56,619 nucleotides of DNA from Oscillospiraceae bacterium (GCA_022768545.1 JALELV010000047.1:1-56619); one strand, 5' to 3'; shown: positions 18,231 through 26,823, counted from the first letter of the stretch. A program made the numbers and translations. The notes: a model not told the origin generated them from the letters alone.

Positions 18231-18890
18231 TCACTGCTTTTTATCCTGCTCCAGCAGACGGATGAGCCCGAGGAGGGAATCCTCCACAGAGAACAGCATG
18301 GGGCGGAGCTCATCGCTGAGGGGGATCAGATCAGGGATCATGACGGTTTTCAGCCCGCCGGCAAAAGCGGAGCGGATGCCGTTAGGGGAATCCTCCACCG
18401 CGAGGCACTCCTCCGGCCGGGTCTCCAGGAGGGCGGCGGCTTTTAAATAGATCTCGGGGTCGGGCTTGCTGTGCTCGATCATATCGCCGCACACCAGATG
18501 GTCAAAATAGCCGAGCACACCGGTGCGCTCCAGGTTGCGGCGGGCGCCGTCGCGGTTGGTGGAGGTGGCCAGGGCGATGGGGTAGCCGTTTGCTTTGAGA
18601 TACTCCAGCACCTCGTGAAGGCCGGGCTTCTCCGGAATGCCCTCCCGCTCAATGGCGCGTACATGGTAGCCGTGCGAAAAACTCATGAACTTATCATATT
18701 CAAAGTCCGGCCCCATAGTCTCCATAAAGGCCTGGCGCACCGCCGCGGCGTTCATGCCGAGGATGCGGTAGGTCAGCTCCATGGGAATAGGCAGGCCGGA
18801 GGCTTTGATAGCCTCTACCAGAGATTCCCGGGCCAGGCGCTCAGTGTCGAAGAGGACGCCGTCCATGTCGAATACCACTGCTTTGATCAT
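18231..18890 (-). CDS. HAD family hydrolase, beta-phosphoglucomutase-like
   Basis: 219 residues starting at MIKAVVFDMDGVLFDTE; the ATG complementary to 18888-18890 follows GGGGGAAAC and is preferred to one 21 bases upstream. Motifs: FDMDGVLFD, LATSTNRDG, EHSKPDPEIY and AVEDSPNGIRSA. It closely parallels the HAD half of the fusion gene at 16458-17663 (including VMIPDLIPLSDEL), so the two are probably paralogues. Likely a sugar-phosphate phosphatase or mutase; the substrate is unknown. Confidence 0.9.
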   Translation of the reverse strand: MIKAVVFDMDGVLFDTERLARESLVEAIKASGLPIPMELTYRILGMNAAAVRQAFMETMGPDFEYDKFMSFSHGYHVRAIEREGIPEKPGLHEVLEYLKANGYPIALATSTNRDGARRNLERTGVLGYFDHLVCGDMIEHSKPDPEIYLKAAALLETRPEECLAVEDSPNGIRSAFAGGLKTVMIPDLIPLSDELRPMLFSVEDSLLGLIRLLEQDKKQ

Positions 18891-19059
18891 AAAAGTTTCC
18901 CCCGTTGTCACAAATTATGCCATCAGTATAACATATTAAGACGACCGGGACAAGCCAAGAAGGAAAAAAGCTCCCCTAAAATGGGAAACGCCGCTTCCCC
19001 GGCCCGTGCGGTATCGCTGCATTGCCTCGAAACTGAATTTTGCCCATAGCAACAGCAAG

Positions 19060-19091
19060 TTGCTTTCTTAATGAGAAAGCGGTGTTATAAT
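19060..19091 (+). promoter_or_regulatory. Extended -10 promoter for the zinc-ribbon XRE gene
   Basis: TGTTATAAT (19083-19091) is an extended -10 element. TTGCTT at 19060 could be a -35 but the spacer of 20 bases is long, so recognition would rely on the TGn extension. Confidence 0.5.
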
Positions 19092-19112
19092 ATCTATGAG
19101 GTGATCATTTAT

Positions 19113-19562
19113 ATGGATACAAAAGAAATTATACTGAAACTCCGGACAGAAAACGGCCTTTCTCAAGATGAACTGGCAGAAAAGATCCATGTTACGCGGC
19201 AGGCGGTATCCCGTTGGGAAACGGGTGAAACTGTGCCGAACACCGAGACCCTGAAACTGCTTTCCAAGTTGTTTGATGTTTCTATCAATACGCTTTTGGG
19301 CCAGCCAAGGCAGCTTTTTTGCCAGTGCTGCGGCATGCCTCTTGATGATTCCAGCATCAGCAAAGAGCCGGATGGCGCCTTTAACGAGGAGTACTGTAAG
19401 TGGTGTTATGCCGGTGGAAAATTCACTTACTCCAACATGGACGACCTGATCCATTATTGCGCCGAGCATATGGCGAATAAAGACTGGCCTTCCGCGCAGG
19501 TACGGGAATATTTGAAAGACATGCTGCCGAAACTGAATTACTGGAAGCGGCCGAATGATTGA
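19113..19562 (+). CDS. XRE-type regulator with C-terminal zinc ribbon
   Basis: 149 residues. The N-terminal 65 form a Cro/CI helix-turn-helix (GLSQDELAEKIHVTRQAVSRWETGETVPN). From about residue 70 there is a zinc-ribbon segment, CQCCGMPL ... YCKWCYAGG, with paired Cys motifs, as in the 'putative zinc ribbon' family often fused to XRE domains in Clostridia. Probably a small regulator, perhaps metal- or redox-sensitive. The start at 19113 follows GAGGTGAT. Confidence 0.88.
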   Translation: MDTKEIILKLRTENGLSQDELAEKIHVTRQAVSRWETGETVPNTETLKLLSKLFDVSINTLLGQPRQLFCQCCGMPLDDSSISKEPDGAFNEEYCKWCYAGGKFTYSNMDDLIHYCAEHMANKDWPSAQVREYLKDMLPKLNYWKRPND

Positions 19563-19695
19563 CCGGAAAATTTCCGGTTATCGTGCAGATTTGCACATTC
19601 ACAGGCATCAAGGCCTGCCGCTCAGCGGCGAGATCTGCCATGATACCGGATCCGGCGCCATGGTTCTGCCGGGGTGAGCCTGCCCCGAACCTTTC

Positions 19696-19744
19696 AAACA
19701 CAGACGGCCGTGCATCGTAATTGATGCACGGCCGTCTGTGTTTT
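19696..19744. terminator. Long perfect bidirectional terminator
   Basis: A perfect 21-bp stem (arms 19696-19716 and 19723-19743) with a six-base loop and AAA/TTTT flanks, between the XRE gene and the convergent DUF1697 gene. Within 19563-19882 I see nothing else. Confidence 0.88.
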
Positions 19745-19882
19745 ACGAAGCGCCCAACAGAGAAACGCCTTTTCTTTGCCCTGGGGCGCATTTGTTTTTT
19801 CAAAGGGCCGGGGCCTGGGCTGCGGTGTGTACCGGAGGTGCCCGACTGTATATTGCCGCATGCTTTCGGGCGGCGGGCGCAC

Positions 19883-20422
19883 CTACATCTCCGCAAGCTT
19901 CCGGACGGTGTTTGCCGTTCGGATCGTCAGTTTTTTGCCGACGGCGGCGCTGGCCGTTCCGGGCCACCAGTTTGTCTTTTGATAATCCCTCCGGCTGAAG
20001 GACCAAAAGACCGCTTCCCGGTAATTCTCGACCCTCTCCAGAGGTTCCTTCGGCTCTCCGATCCCGGCGGATATCTCGTCAAAGGAGACAGGAGGGAGGA
20101 TGAAGATCAGGTTGTCATAGATCTCCCGGTTTTCACCGCCCCACCAGCCGGGCGCATGGCGCAGAATATCCACAAGAGACTCCTGCGCCAGCAGGAAGAC
20201 AGGGATCTCCAGGCCGAACTGTTCTTTTATCATGGCTTTGATACGGTTTGCCATAGCCTCTGTGTTCCCGCCGCTGCCTGAAAAGACCACGTTGCCGCTG
20301 TTGAGGTATGTTTTTACCTCTCCAAACCCAAGCGCTTCAAAGCCTTTTTTTAATTCCGCCATCGGGACCCTGTTTTTTCCGCCGACATTAACGCCGCGCA
20401 GGAGAGAAATATATCTTTTCAT
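19883..20422 (-). CDS. DUF1697 family protein
   Basis: 179 residues starting MKRYISLLRGVNVGGKN, the diagnostic N-terminus of DUF1697, followed by LKKGFEALGF and TYLNSGNVVF. Biochemical role unknown. The C-terminal TANTVRKLAEM is the usual end. The ATG at 20422 has an AGGATACC site and replaces a much longer in-frame extension with no conserved residues. Confidence 0.88.
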   Translation of the reverse strand: MKRYISLLRGVNVGGKNRVPMAELKKGFEALGFGEVKTYLNSGNVVFSGSGGNTEAMANRIKAMIKEQFGLEIPVFLLAQESLVDILRHAPGWWGGENREIYDNLIFILPPVSFDEISAGIGEPKEPLERVENYREAVFWSFSRRDYQKTNWWPGTASAAVGKKLTIRTANTVRKLAEM

Positions 20423-20579
20423 AGGTATCCTGCCCCCGTACCAGTTTTGTTGATCTGTTTTCATTATACCTTTACCGGCGGAAAAAGAACAGAGCAGAAC
20501 GCAAAATATCCGGAGCAGGGACGGCCCCCGCGGCTGCCGGGCCCGGCATATTCCCCCGGGAGGCGACAGGACGGCACTG

Positions 20580-20990
20580 TTAACCGCCCCGCCGGGGGTG
20601 CTTTGGGGGGCTGGAAGAGGAAGAGCGGTGTTTCTCCGGGCGGGCGAACAGCTCCCGCAGCCCCAAAGCCAGCAGCAAAAGGGCAAACGACCGGGCCAGC
20701 AGTGTCTCGTCCATGGAGCGGGCCAGCCAAAAGCCTGCCGCCGTGCCCAGGATGCCGAACCCTCCGCAGAAAAGGGCGGCTTTATAATCGATGAGCTTTG
20801 CCCTGGCGTGAAAAAACACGGCCACGGCGGCCACCGGCAGAAAAAACACCAGGTTCATGCCCTGGGCGGTCATCTGCGCCACCCCTGCGAAGGCAGTGAG
20901 GTATAAAAGCAGCACCGCCCCTCCGCCAATGCCCAGGGCCCCGGCGGCCGCGGCCAGAAAAGCGACGGTAAAGTCAAGCATCCACTGCAT
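20580..20990 (-). CDS. TauE/SafE-type membrane protein, half-length (second of pair)
   Basis: 136 residues, about four membrane segments, with the glycine-rich loop AAAAGALGIGGGAVLLL typical of each half of TauE/SafE sulfite/organosulfur exporters. A full-length family member has about 250 residues and two such halves. This gene starts 14 bases after the companion gene at 21005-21352, with GGGAGGAGC ahead of the ATG. The two products probably assemble together. The C-terminus is a Ser/Pro-rich tail. Confidence 0.78.
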   Translation of the reverse strand: MQWMLDFTVAFLAAAAGALGIGGGAVLLLYLTAFAGVAQMTAQGMNLVFFLPVAAVAVFFHARAKLIDYKAALFCGGFGILGTAAGFWLARSMDETLLARSFALLLLALGLRELFARPEKHRSSSSSPPKHPRRGG

Positions 20991-21004
20991 GCAAAAGCTC
21001 CTCC

Positions 21005-21352
21005 CTACCCCCGTGCAAGCAGGCGAACGGCGGCGTACAGAATAAATACGGCAAAAACCTTGCGCAGCCAGAAATCCGGGATCCTGCGCAGAAAAAGCGC
21101 CCCGGAGGCGGCTCCGGCCAGCCCGCCGGGCAGGTAGCGCAGGCACTGGGAAAAGTCGATATAAGAGCGGTAAAAAAAGACGCTGAGGCAGGAAAGCGCC
21201 AGAATGATCAGCACGGAGGTGGCATGGGCGCCCTTAGCAGATAGCCCAAGCTTTTTTAAAAACGCAACGGCGACGATCCCTCCGCCGGAACCGAACAGAC
21301 CGTTGAGCAGCCCCATGGCAAGCCCCGCTGCCCCATAGATGAGGTACTGCAT
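21005..21352 (-). CDS. TauE/SafE-type membrane protein, half-length (first of pair)
   Basis: 115 residues, about four membrane segments, with GLLNGLFGSGGGIVAVAFL, the family's N-terminal repeat loop, and LKKLGLSAKGAHATS. It corresponds to one half of a standard exporter and is followed by the other half. AGGAGGAGGAC precedes its ATG. Substrate unknown; sulfur compounds are typical of the family. Confidence 0.8.
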   Translation of the reverse strand: MQYLIYGAAGLAMGLLNGLFGSGGGIVAVAFLKKLGLSAKGAHATSVLIILALSCLSVFFYRSYIDFSQCLRYLPGGLAGAASGALFLRRIPDFWLRKVFAVFILYAAVRLLARG

Positions 21353-21954
21353 TTGGCCGTCCTCCTCCTTCTTTGCAAAATAAAAGGCCTCCGGGTTAGT
21401 ATAACCCGAAAGGACTGCGTTTTGCCGGGAAAGAGCGCAAAATGCGCGGCTGTTTTTTGGGGGGCCAGCCGGCCAGGGGACATTTAAACTTTCCGCCGTC
21501 GGGGCACGAGGGGCAATACACCGCTCCGGGGCCTTTGCCGGCGCTGGCTGTGTTTGGGACCGGGCCTTGCCGGTACCGGTTTATTCTCCCGGACAGACTC
21601 ATGGGTTTTTGAGGGAGGAAATGAGCGGCCGGATGCAGGGGCAACGGTGCCGGATACTGGTTTTGCCATCAAAAGCTGTGCCGGCCCTTATGCGCCGACG
21701 GCGCTGCGGAGCAATAAAAAAAGCCCCGCCCTGCCGGCGTCATGGCGCCTAAAACCCATCTTATCGACAGGGTGGGTAAAGCTGCCCGCCGGGTTTGCGC
21801 TCCCTTCTTCCGGCACAGGGCCGGGAGGTCTGCGGTCCGCCGACGGAGACAGGATCCCTTTTAGAACGTGTTGGATTTCAATATACCATGACAATCGAAC
21901 AGGGCAGGGTGGCGGAAAACCGCCTGTGCCATATTTTATTTAAGTTCGCTGAGT
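21353..21954. other. Gene-poor stretch
   Basis: About 600 bases between the TauE pair and DUF1292. Open frames exist on both strands but none has a good ribosome site or recognisable motif. A minus-strand TATACT near 21398-21403 could be the -10 for the TauE pair. Otherwise I see nothing. Confidence 0.4.
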
Positions 21955-22251
21955 TCAGTCGACAAAGTCAAACTCGTCGGACAGGTTTTCCATAAAAATC
22001 CCGGACACTTCGTTAAACTCGTCCTCGTCCTCGATCGGCTCCAGATACTGATCTTCCCCTTCCCCGGCCGCCCGAAGGACCACAAGCTCGCCGTCGTCCT
22101 CCGACAGGTTTTCCTCGTCGATCACAGGGATCATGGCAAAATAGGTATGTCCGTTCTTATCCAACTGATCCAGTATCTCAAACTGATATTCCTCGCCGTC
22201 ATCGCCGGACAGGGTAATGATATCCGGGCCAAACTCCATCTTTTCGTCCAT
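21955..22251 (-). CDS. DUF1292 family protein
   Basis: 98 residues, very acidic. The core ITLSGDDGEEYQFEILDQLDKNGHTYFAMIPV matches DUF1292, a small beta-sheet protein widespread in Bacillota, of unknown function and usually near yrrK/ruvX in other genomes. That context is absent here. Start at 22251 has an AGAGAGG site. Confidence 0.85.
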   Translation of the reverse strand: MDEKMEFGPDIITLSGDDGEEYQFEILDQLDKNGHTYFAMIPVIDEENLSEDDGELVVLRAAGEGEDQYLEPIEDEDEFNEVSGIFMENLSDEFDFVD

Positions 22252-22435
22252 TGCCGCAGCCTCTCTTTCCGCGCGGAGCACCCGCCGCGCCGCTGTATTA
22301 GCATACCCGGCGAGGCAATAATCATACGCCGTTCTGCTTCCGTTATCATCTTATCGAATAATGGGAAAGAAGTCAATGGATGAAAAAAATTAACCTATTA
22401 TTCATAAAATAGCATATGTTTGTTGGTAAAAACTG

Positions 22436-22464
22436 TTGACAATACCCAAAAACCGTGTTATATT
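22436..22464 (+). promoter_or_regulatory. Strong promoter of the candidate large RNA
   Basis: TTGACA (22436-22441) and TATATT (22459-22464) are 17 bases apart in an AT-rich stretch. No gene start with a ribosome site follows for more than 600 bases. Confidence 0.82.
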
Positions 22465-22470
22465 AAAGAC

Positions 22471-23175
22471 ACAGAAAAGATGATGAAAAAAGAACAGCAT
22501 CTGAAGGAAAGGTGGCGATTCCCATGTACTCGGAAGAAACTCCGCACTGCTTTTCTTGCCGCGTGGTCCATGTGGAATGCGCGACGAGGCTGACCGACAG
22601 TTAAGCTCGTAATTTTCAGGAGCCGCAGAGTAAAAAAGATACCTGGCTCAAAACAACGGCAAGTGTGCCGGGCGAAGCGAAACTGGATCAGAGGTCAGTG
22701 AAGATAACCGGAGACAGCGAAAACGGATTGGATTTTGCAGGAGGCATTTGTTGCAGCGGCCGCAGGGGCCAGAGGGTTCCGGCAGCCAGAAAAGGCAAAA
22801 AGCTTAAAGCGCAGGGAAAAAGCCAGAGGGCTTTCTGAGCAGGAAAGCAAAGGCCCGAAAGGCAGACCGCAGAAGACAGAGGCTTCCAGTTACAGGCTGT
22901 TTTGCGTTCCTCTTGACGAGAAAGAGAGGAAAGAAAACCACGATCGTTTGTATCGGCAAAGCTGTGGGCTCCGTGGGGAGCAGCCAGAGCAAAAGCTGTA
23001 ACGAAAAGTGCAAGCGAAAGGTGAGTCCAATGAATTAAGCAAAGCTCCATTCTACAGGGTATGAACTCTAAAAAGAAATAATAGAAGACGCGAGTTGGCC
23101 TATTGTTTTAGGAGAATTAACCTGTAAAAAAATTAAATAAAGAGCCGCGATGTGGTTTGCATCGCGGCTTTTGGT
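22471..23175 (+). ncRNA. Candidate large structured non-coding RNA
   Basis: The unit runs from a near-consensus promoter to an intrinsic terminator, about 700 bases. It is purine-rich and lacks a credible gene: the only sizeable open frame (22735-23001, TTG start) has no proper ribosome site and a biased Lys/Glu/Arg composition. Short helices are visible throughout, for example CGGCA/TGCCG at 22659-22672, GCTTTC/GAAAGC at 22829-22846, CCTCTT/AAGAGAGG near 22910-22930 and GGCTCC/GGAGC near 22967-22983, many with GA-rich loops. Size and style fit the ornate large bacterial RNAs (OLE, ROOL, GOLLD classes), but I cannot assign it to any. RNase P, tmRNA, SRP and 6S signatures are absent. Confidence 0.6.
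23143..23175 (+). terminator. Terminator of the candidate large RNA
   Basis: A perfect 10-bp stem AGCCGCGATG/CATCGCGGCT (23143-23152 and 23160-23169) followed by a T-rich tail. From here to 23353 I see no further feature. Confidence 0.82.
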
Positions 23176-23353
23176 TTACGCGGAAGTTTACAGGCCTTTT
23201 CCCCGTCCCCGGGCGCAGAAAAAAGTGCGGGGGCGGAGCCGGTCCCTTGCCCCGCAGAAGAGGCCGGGGGCCGTATCCCCGGCCTTCGGCAGGGATGCCT
23301 GCAAAAGCTGCCCGTCCGCGCGGGTGGATATCCGGCGGAAGGAGGCTCTGCCG

Positions 23354-24221
23354 TTAAAGCTCCGGGGCATCGGGCGGAAGCGCCTGGACCCGCCGCAGAA
23401 AAGCGATGACCCGCCGCTCCTCCTCTTCCGGATAGCAAAAGCCCAGGGCAGAAGCTGTTTCCCTTCCGGCCCGGCCAAACAGCGCGGCAGAACAAAACAG
23501 GGCGCGCCAGATATCCTCGGCGGCGTAAGAGCAACCTGTCTCCATCAGCAGCTGCCACTCCTCCGGGGGGAGATAGCGGCGCAGATGTTTTCCCATCTTG
23601 CCGGTGCTCACGGAAAAGCCGGTGAGCGCCCCGGCGCGCCAGGAGAGCATCTGCAGCAGAGCGGGATGCAGTACCTGGTCCAAGTGCCCTTTGGCGTAGG
23701 TGTGCTCGTCCCGCCACAGGCCTTTGGCCACATAGGGTGCCACCCAGAGAAACTCGTTGCAGCAGTCTGCAAAGTGGGAAGGTTCCGGGCGTCTGACGTG
23801 GTAGCTCCGGTCGCTGGCGGGCGGCAGGGAAGAGAGCAGGCCGTCCTTGTCCAGCAGTGCCACCGAGAGGCTGTCCCCGGGGTAACGGAAAAACTCATCG
23901 GCGGGGAAAAGGGTCAGGTCGATGCGGTTGCCGTCCTCAAACTGCATGAGACAGGTAAAACGCCCGTCGCCGATGGGGGAGTAAAAGCTCATGGCCTCCG
24001 GCGTCTGCATGATGACGCGGGAGCCGAAACGGTCCACCCAGCGAGGCGTGCGGAGAAAAGGCTCTATTGACCGCACCAGAAAAAGAATATCGTAAGTCCT
24101 GAAACAGGTCTCTTTTGGCGCCGGGGTCGGCGCGGGAACCGCCCAGCGCCACAGCCCGCACCCGGTCATCCTCCCGGGCGGCGGAGAGGATGAGCTCCAT
24201 CATTTCCGATTCGCTTCGCAA
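23354..24221 (-). pseudogene. Aminoglycoside 6-adenylyltransferase (ANT(6)-like), frameshifted
   Basis: Streptomycin-modifying nucleotidyltransferase family. The reading frame starts at TTG (24221, after AAAGGAGGAATC) with RSESEMMELILSAAREDDRVRAV, followed by GGSRADP, the nucleotidyltransferase GS motif. One extra base in the TT of GACTTACGAT (24094-24095) then shifts the frame; the rest continues as YDILFLV, FGSRVIMQTPE and LMQFEDGNRIDLTL to 23354. Joined, the product is about 288 residues, normal for the family. Its start overlaps the upstream membrane protein by 56 bases. Inactive if the shift is real. Confidence 0.85.
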
Positions 24222-25053
24222 GACGATTCCTCCTTTTGGACACGCGCCGAAACCGTGTCCGTCTTTTATTTAAAGGGATGGGTGCGGCATCCAGGGCTTT
24301 TGCCAGCGCCCGGGCCATATCCGCCCGGGCTGCCCCTATGAGGCAATAGCAGGCGGGGACAGGCCAGACCAGCGGAAAGAACAGCAGCAGAGGCAGCCGG
24401 CGAAGCCGGATACCCGCAAGCTTCAGCCGGTATCCCCGCGTCTGCCGCGCCGACAAAGCGACGACCTGGAAAACAGAGAGGCCGGGAAATTGAGTAAGGT
24501 AAAAAAACACCAGCTCATACCGGCGGAGGGACACCCACAGGAAAAAAGCGCACAGCCCCAACAGCGCAAAACAGATACAGCCGGTAAGCTTTGCAAGAAG
24601 GAACCACAGGCTGTCCGGGGAAAACAGGCCCTGCGCCCGAAAGGCGGCCCCCAGCAGTAGGGCGGGAGGAAACAGGAACGCTGCCGCCCAAAGGAGCTTT
24701 CCGGCGCCGGTCAAAAGGCCGGCCAGCAGCGCGCGTCCAAGAGCCCTGCCCTGGCCAAAGCAGAGAAACAGTGTGGAAAAGGGGGCTGCCTCTCCGCAGG
24801 AGAGGGCCCATTGGCGTGCGGCCTCTCCGCAGGAAAGCGGGGAGGAGAGGAGCAGCCAGAGCAGATATGCCCCGGTACAGAGCAGCAGGGAGCCATACGC
24901 GCTCTGGAAAAGAGCCAGCCGGCGGAGGGTCCCCTCCGCCCATACGACGATGACCCAGGATGTCAAAAACACAAGCATCGCTCCCGCTCCCGCCGCCATG
25001 TGCCCTTCCAGGACACGGGCGGCAGGGGGAGAAAACCGGTTTGGTATCCTCAT
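24166..25053 (-). CDS. Multi-pass membrane protein, unknown
   Basis: 295 residues with about six membrane segments and a basic C-terminal tail. The pattern FYLTQFPGLSVFQVVALSARQTRGYRLKLAGIRLRRLPLLLFFPLVW vaguely recalls DUF975-type proteins, but I do not assign it. The ATG follows AAAAGGATC. It overlaps the start of the adenylyltransferase by 56 bases, so the last 20 residues may be altered or translation may be coupled. Confidence 0.6.
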   Translation of the reverse strand: MRIPNRFSPPAARVLEGHMAAGAGAMLVFLTSWVIVVWAEGTLRRLALFQSAYGSLLLCTGAYLLWLLLSSPLSCGEAARQWALSCGEAAPFSTLFLCFGQGRALGRALLAGLLTGAGKLLWAAAFLFPPALLLGAAFRAQGLFSPDSLWFLLAKLTGCICFALLGLCAFFLWVSLRRYELVFFYLTQFPGLSVFQVVALSARQTRGYRLKLAGIRLRRLPLLLFFPLVWPVPACYCLIGAARADMARALAKALDAAPIPLNKRRTRFRRVSKRRNRLAKRIGNDGAHPLRRPGG

Positions 25054-25115
25054 GAATATTGATCCTTTTGACAGTTTTTTGGAAGGGGCCTGCAGCGGCC
25101 GGTTCAGGGGCTTTG

Positions 25116-25820
25116 TCAGCGTCGGAGGGAGGGCTCGCCGTCCTCTTCCCAGCCGAAGTAGCTGCCGTCCAGCACGCCCAGCTCGTCGGTAAATTTGGCG
25201 TCGCAGTTTTGGTAGGGGAGCTCCGCATGAATCTCAAAGACCCGGTCGCGCATCCACAGCTCCGGGGTGAAAAGCAGGGTGAACCCGCGCCCCGGCCCGG
25301 TGAGCCACTCCTTCATCTCCCGCTTGGGGAACCCGCAGGCGGAGAGCAGCGACATGATGACCCCGCCGTGGGTGACAGCCGCCGCGCTGGAGATCTTTTG
25401 CCGCATCATGTCGCGGAAGATGGCGTCCAGGCCGGAGACCGTACGGGAGAGCAGCGCCTCACCGCTTTCTCCACCGGGAGGGGCAACGGAAAAACCGCCC
25501 TTCATCCACTGCAAAAACCGAGGGTCCTCCTTCAGCTCCACGATGCTTTTACCGGTAAATTCTCCGAAATCACATTCGTTGAGTGCCTCCTCCGTCTGGG
25601 TCCACCGGTCGGGGTACAAAAGCTCCGCCGTCTCCCGGCAGCGGGAGAGCGGGCCGGTATACACCTTCTGCACTTCCGGGTAGGAGTACTCCTTCCGCAG
25701 ACGCACAAGCTTCGCGCGCCCGGACGCTCCGAGGGGCGGATCCAGCCTTCCGATATACAGGCCGTTTAAATTTTCATCCACCGCACCGTGGTGAATGAGA
25801 TGGATTTTGTATGTAATCAA
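25116..25820 (-). CDS. Histidine phosphatase family protein with HHG motif
   Basis: 234 residues. The order IHLIHHGAVDENLNGLYIGRLDPPLGASG, TGPLSRCRETAELLYP, NECDFGEFTGK and VTHGGVIMSLL is that of phosphoglycerate-mutase-like phosphatases. The normal RHG is HHG here: the catalytic His and Gly are kept but the phosphate-binding Arg is His. A TTG at 25820 is proposed as start because GGTGG lies seven bases before it; an ATG at 25856 would add 12 residues. Substrate unknown. Confidence 0.8.
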   Translation of the reverse strand: MITYKIHLIHHGAVDENLNGLYIGRLDPPLGASGRAKLVRLRKEYSYPEVQKVYTGPLSRCRETAELLYPDRWTQTEEALNECDFGEFTGKSIVELKEDPRFLQWMKGGFSVAPPGGESGEALLSRTVSGLDAIFRDMMRQKISSAAAVTHGGVIMSLLSACGFPKREMKEWLTGPGRGFTLLFTPELWMRDRVFEIHAELPYQNCDAKFTDELGVLDGSYFGWEEDGEPSLRR

Positions 25821-25882
25821 TTGAAAACCACCGGTCCTTTCTGCATTTTTTGGCAAAATACCCAGCTTTTTTAGTTTTTGCC

Positions 25883-25912
25883 TTTACAAACGACAGTGTT
25901 TTATACTATAAT
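25883..25912 (+). promoter_or_regulatory. Promoter for the XRE regulator gene
   Basis: TTTACA (25883-25888) and TATAAT (25907-25912), 18 bases apart. The start codon is 38 bases further. Confidence 0.7.
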
Positions 25913-25950
25913 TTACGTTGCGTAGAGTAATCATGTAGAGGATGTGTTCC

Positions 25951-26652
25951 ATGAACGCTGATTTTCCAAGGATCCTGACTCTTCTTCGGAAGGAAAAAGG
26001 GATCAGCCAAAAACATGCGGCGGGTGAGCTGGGGATCTCTCAGGCTCTGCTCTCCCATTATGAAAAGGGAATTCGGGAATGCGGCCTCGATTTCCTGGTC
26101 AGGACGGCGGATTATTACCACGTCTCCTGCGACTACCTTCTCGGGCGCTCGCCGGATCGGGACGGCTCCACTCTGACGGTGGACGATATCCCGGACCCGG
26201 ACGCCGCAGGGAAAGACAATGTGATGAAGGGCAGCGTTCTGCCGGTCCTCAACAAAAAGCTTATTGCAAACTCTCTCAACATCCTTTTTGACCTGCTGCA
26301 GCGGGCGGGGAGCCGGGCGCTTACCCAGGAGGTCTCCTCCTTTTTGATGCTGGCGGTCTACCGGATGTTCCGGGTGGTGTATTCCGTCAACCCCAAAAAC
26401 CAGGACAGCTTTTTCACCATCCCCCGCAGGCTCTCTTCCCCCTATGCCGCCGCGGCCATGGAGGTATGCGGGGCAAACGCCGAAGCCGTAGCCTCCGGAG
26501 AGGCCCTGGAGGGGCAGGACCCGGTGGAGAAAACGGAGGAGCTTGCCATCACAACGGAATCATTGGCGGAGCAATATCCGCTTTTTTCATCCTCACTGCT
26601 CAACCTGGTGCAGAACAGTGAGCACCGGGCCGCGGAGGGGGCGCGGAGATGA
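25951..26652 (+). CDS. XRE family transcriptional regulator
   Basis: 233 residues. The N-terminal 65 form a Cro/CI helix-turn-helix (KEKGISQKHAAGELGISQALLSHYEKGIRECGLDFL) with the typical VSCDYLLGRSPDR end. The long C-terminal region (about 100-233) is helical and unrecognised; it includes NKKLIANSLNILFDLLQRAG and could be an effector or dimer domain. ATG at 25951 is preferred over one at 25942, which would sit directly on the AGAGGATG site. Confidence 0.85.
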   Translation: MNADFPRILTLLRKEKGISQKHAAGELGISQALLSHYEKGIRECGLDFLVRTADYYHVSCDYLLGRSPDRDGSTLTVDDIPDPDAAGKDNVMKGSVLPVLNKKLIANSLNILFDLLQRAGSRALTQEVSSFLMLAVYRMFRVVYSVNPKNQDSFFTIPRRLSSPYAAAAMEVCGANAEAVASGEALEGQDPVEKTEELAITTESLAEQYPLFSSSLLNLVQNSEHRAAEGARR

Positions 26653-26823
26653 CCCTGTGTGGAATTATGCCCATTTTAACATTTTTTCATACAAAAGGAA
26701 AGCCGGGGAAAGGTTTTTTACCGATCGTTCACAGCGGCTTTACAGCTTTCGGGTATCATGAAAAAGAACGAGGTTCTTTTGATGATGCCCGTTTTTGTTG
26801 GGGCCCGGCCCGCCCGGCTGGGA

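Noticed and set aside
21554-21943. A 129-codon frame in the gene-poor stretch
   Set aside because: No ribosome site, no known motif and composition unlike neighbouring genes.
22735-23001. An 88-codon frame inside the large RNA candidate
   Set aside because: It has a TTG start without a proper ribosome site and a composition reflecting purine-rich RNA, with no recognisable family.
22471-23175. Identification as RNase P RNA, tmRNA, SRP RNA or 6S RNA
   Set aside because: The conserved core sequences of these RNAs (for example GAGGAAAGTC of RNase P, the CCA-ended tRNA-like part of tmRNA, the GGTC..GGAAGGNAGCA loop of SRP) are missing.
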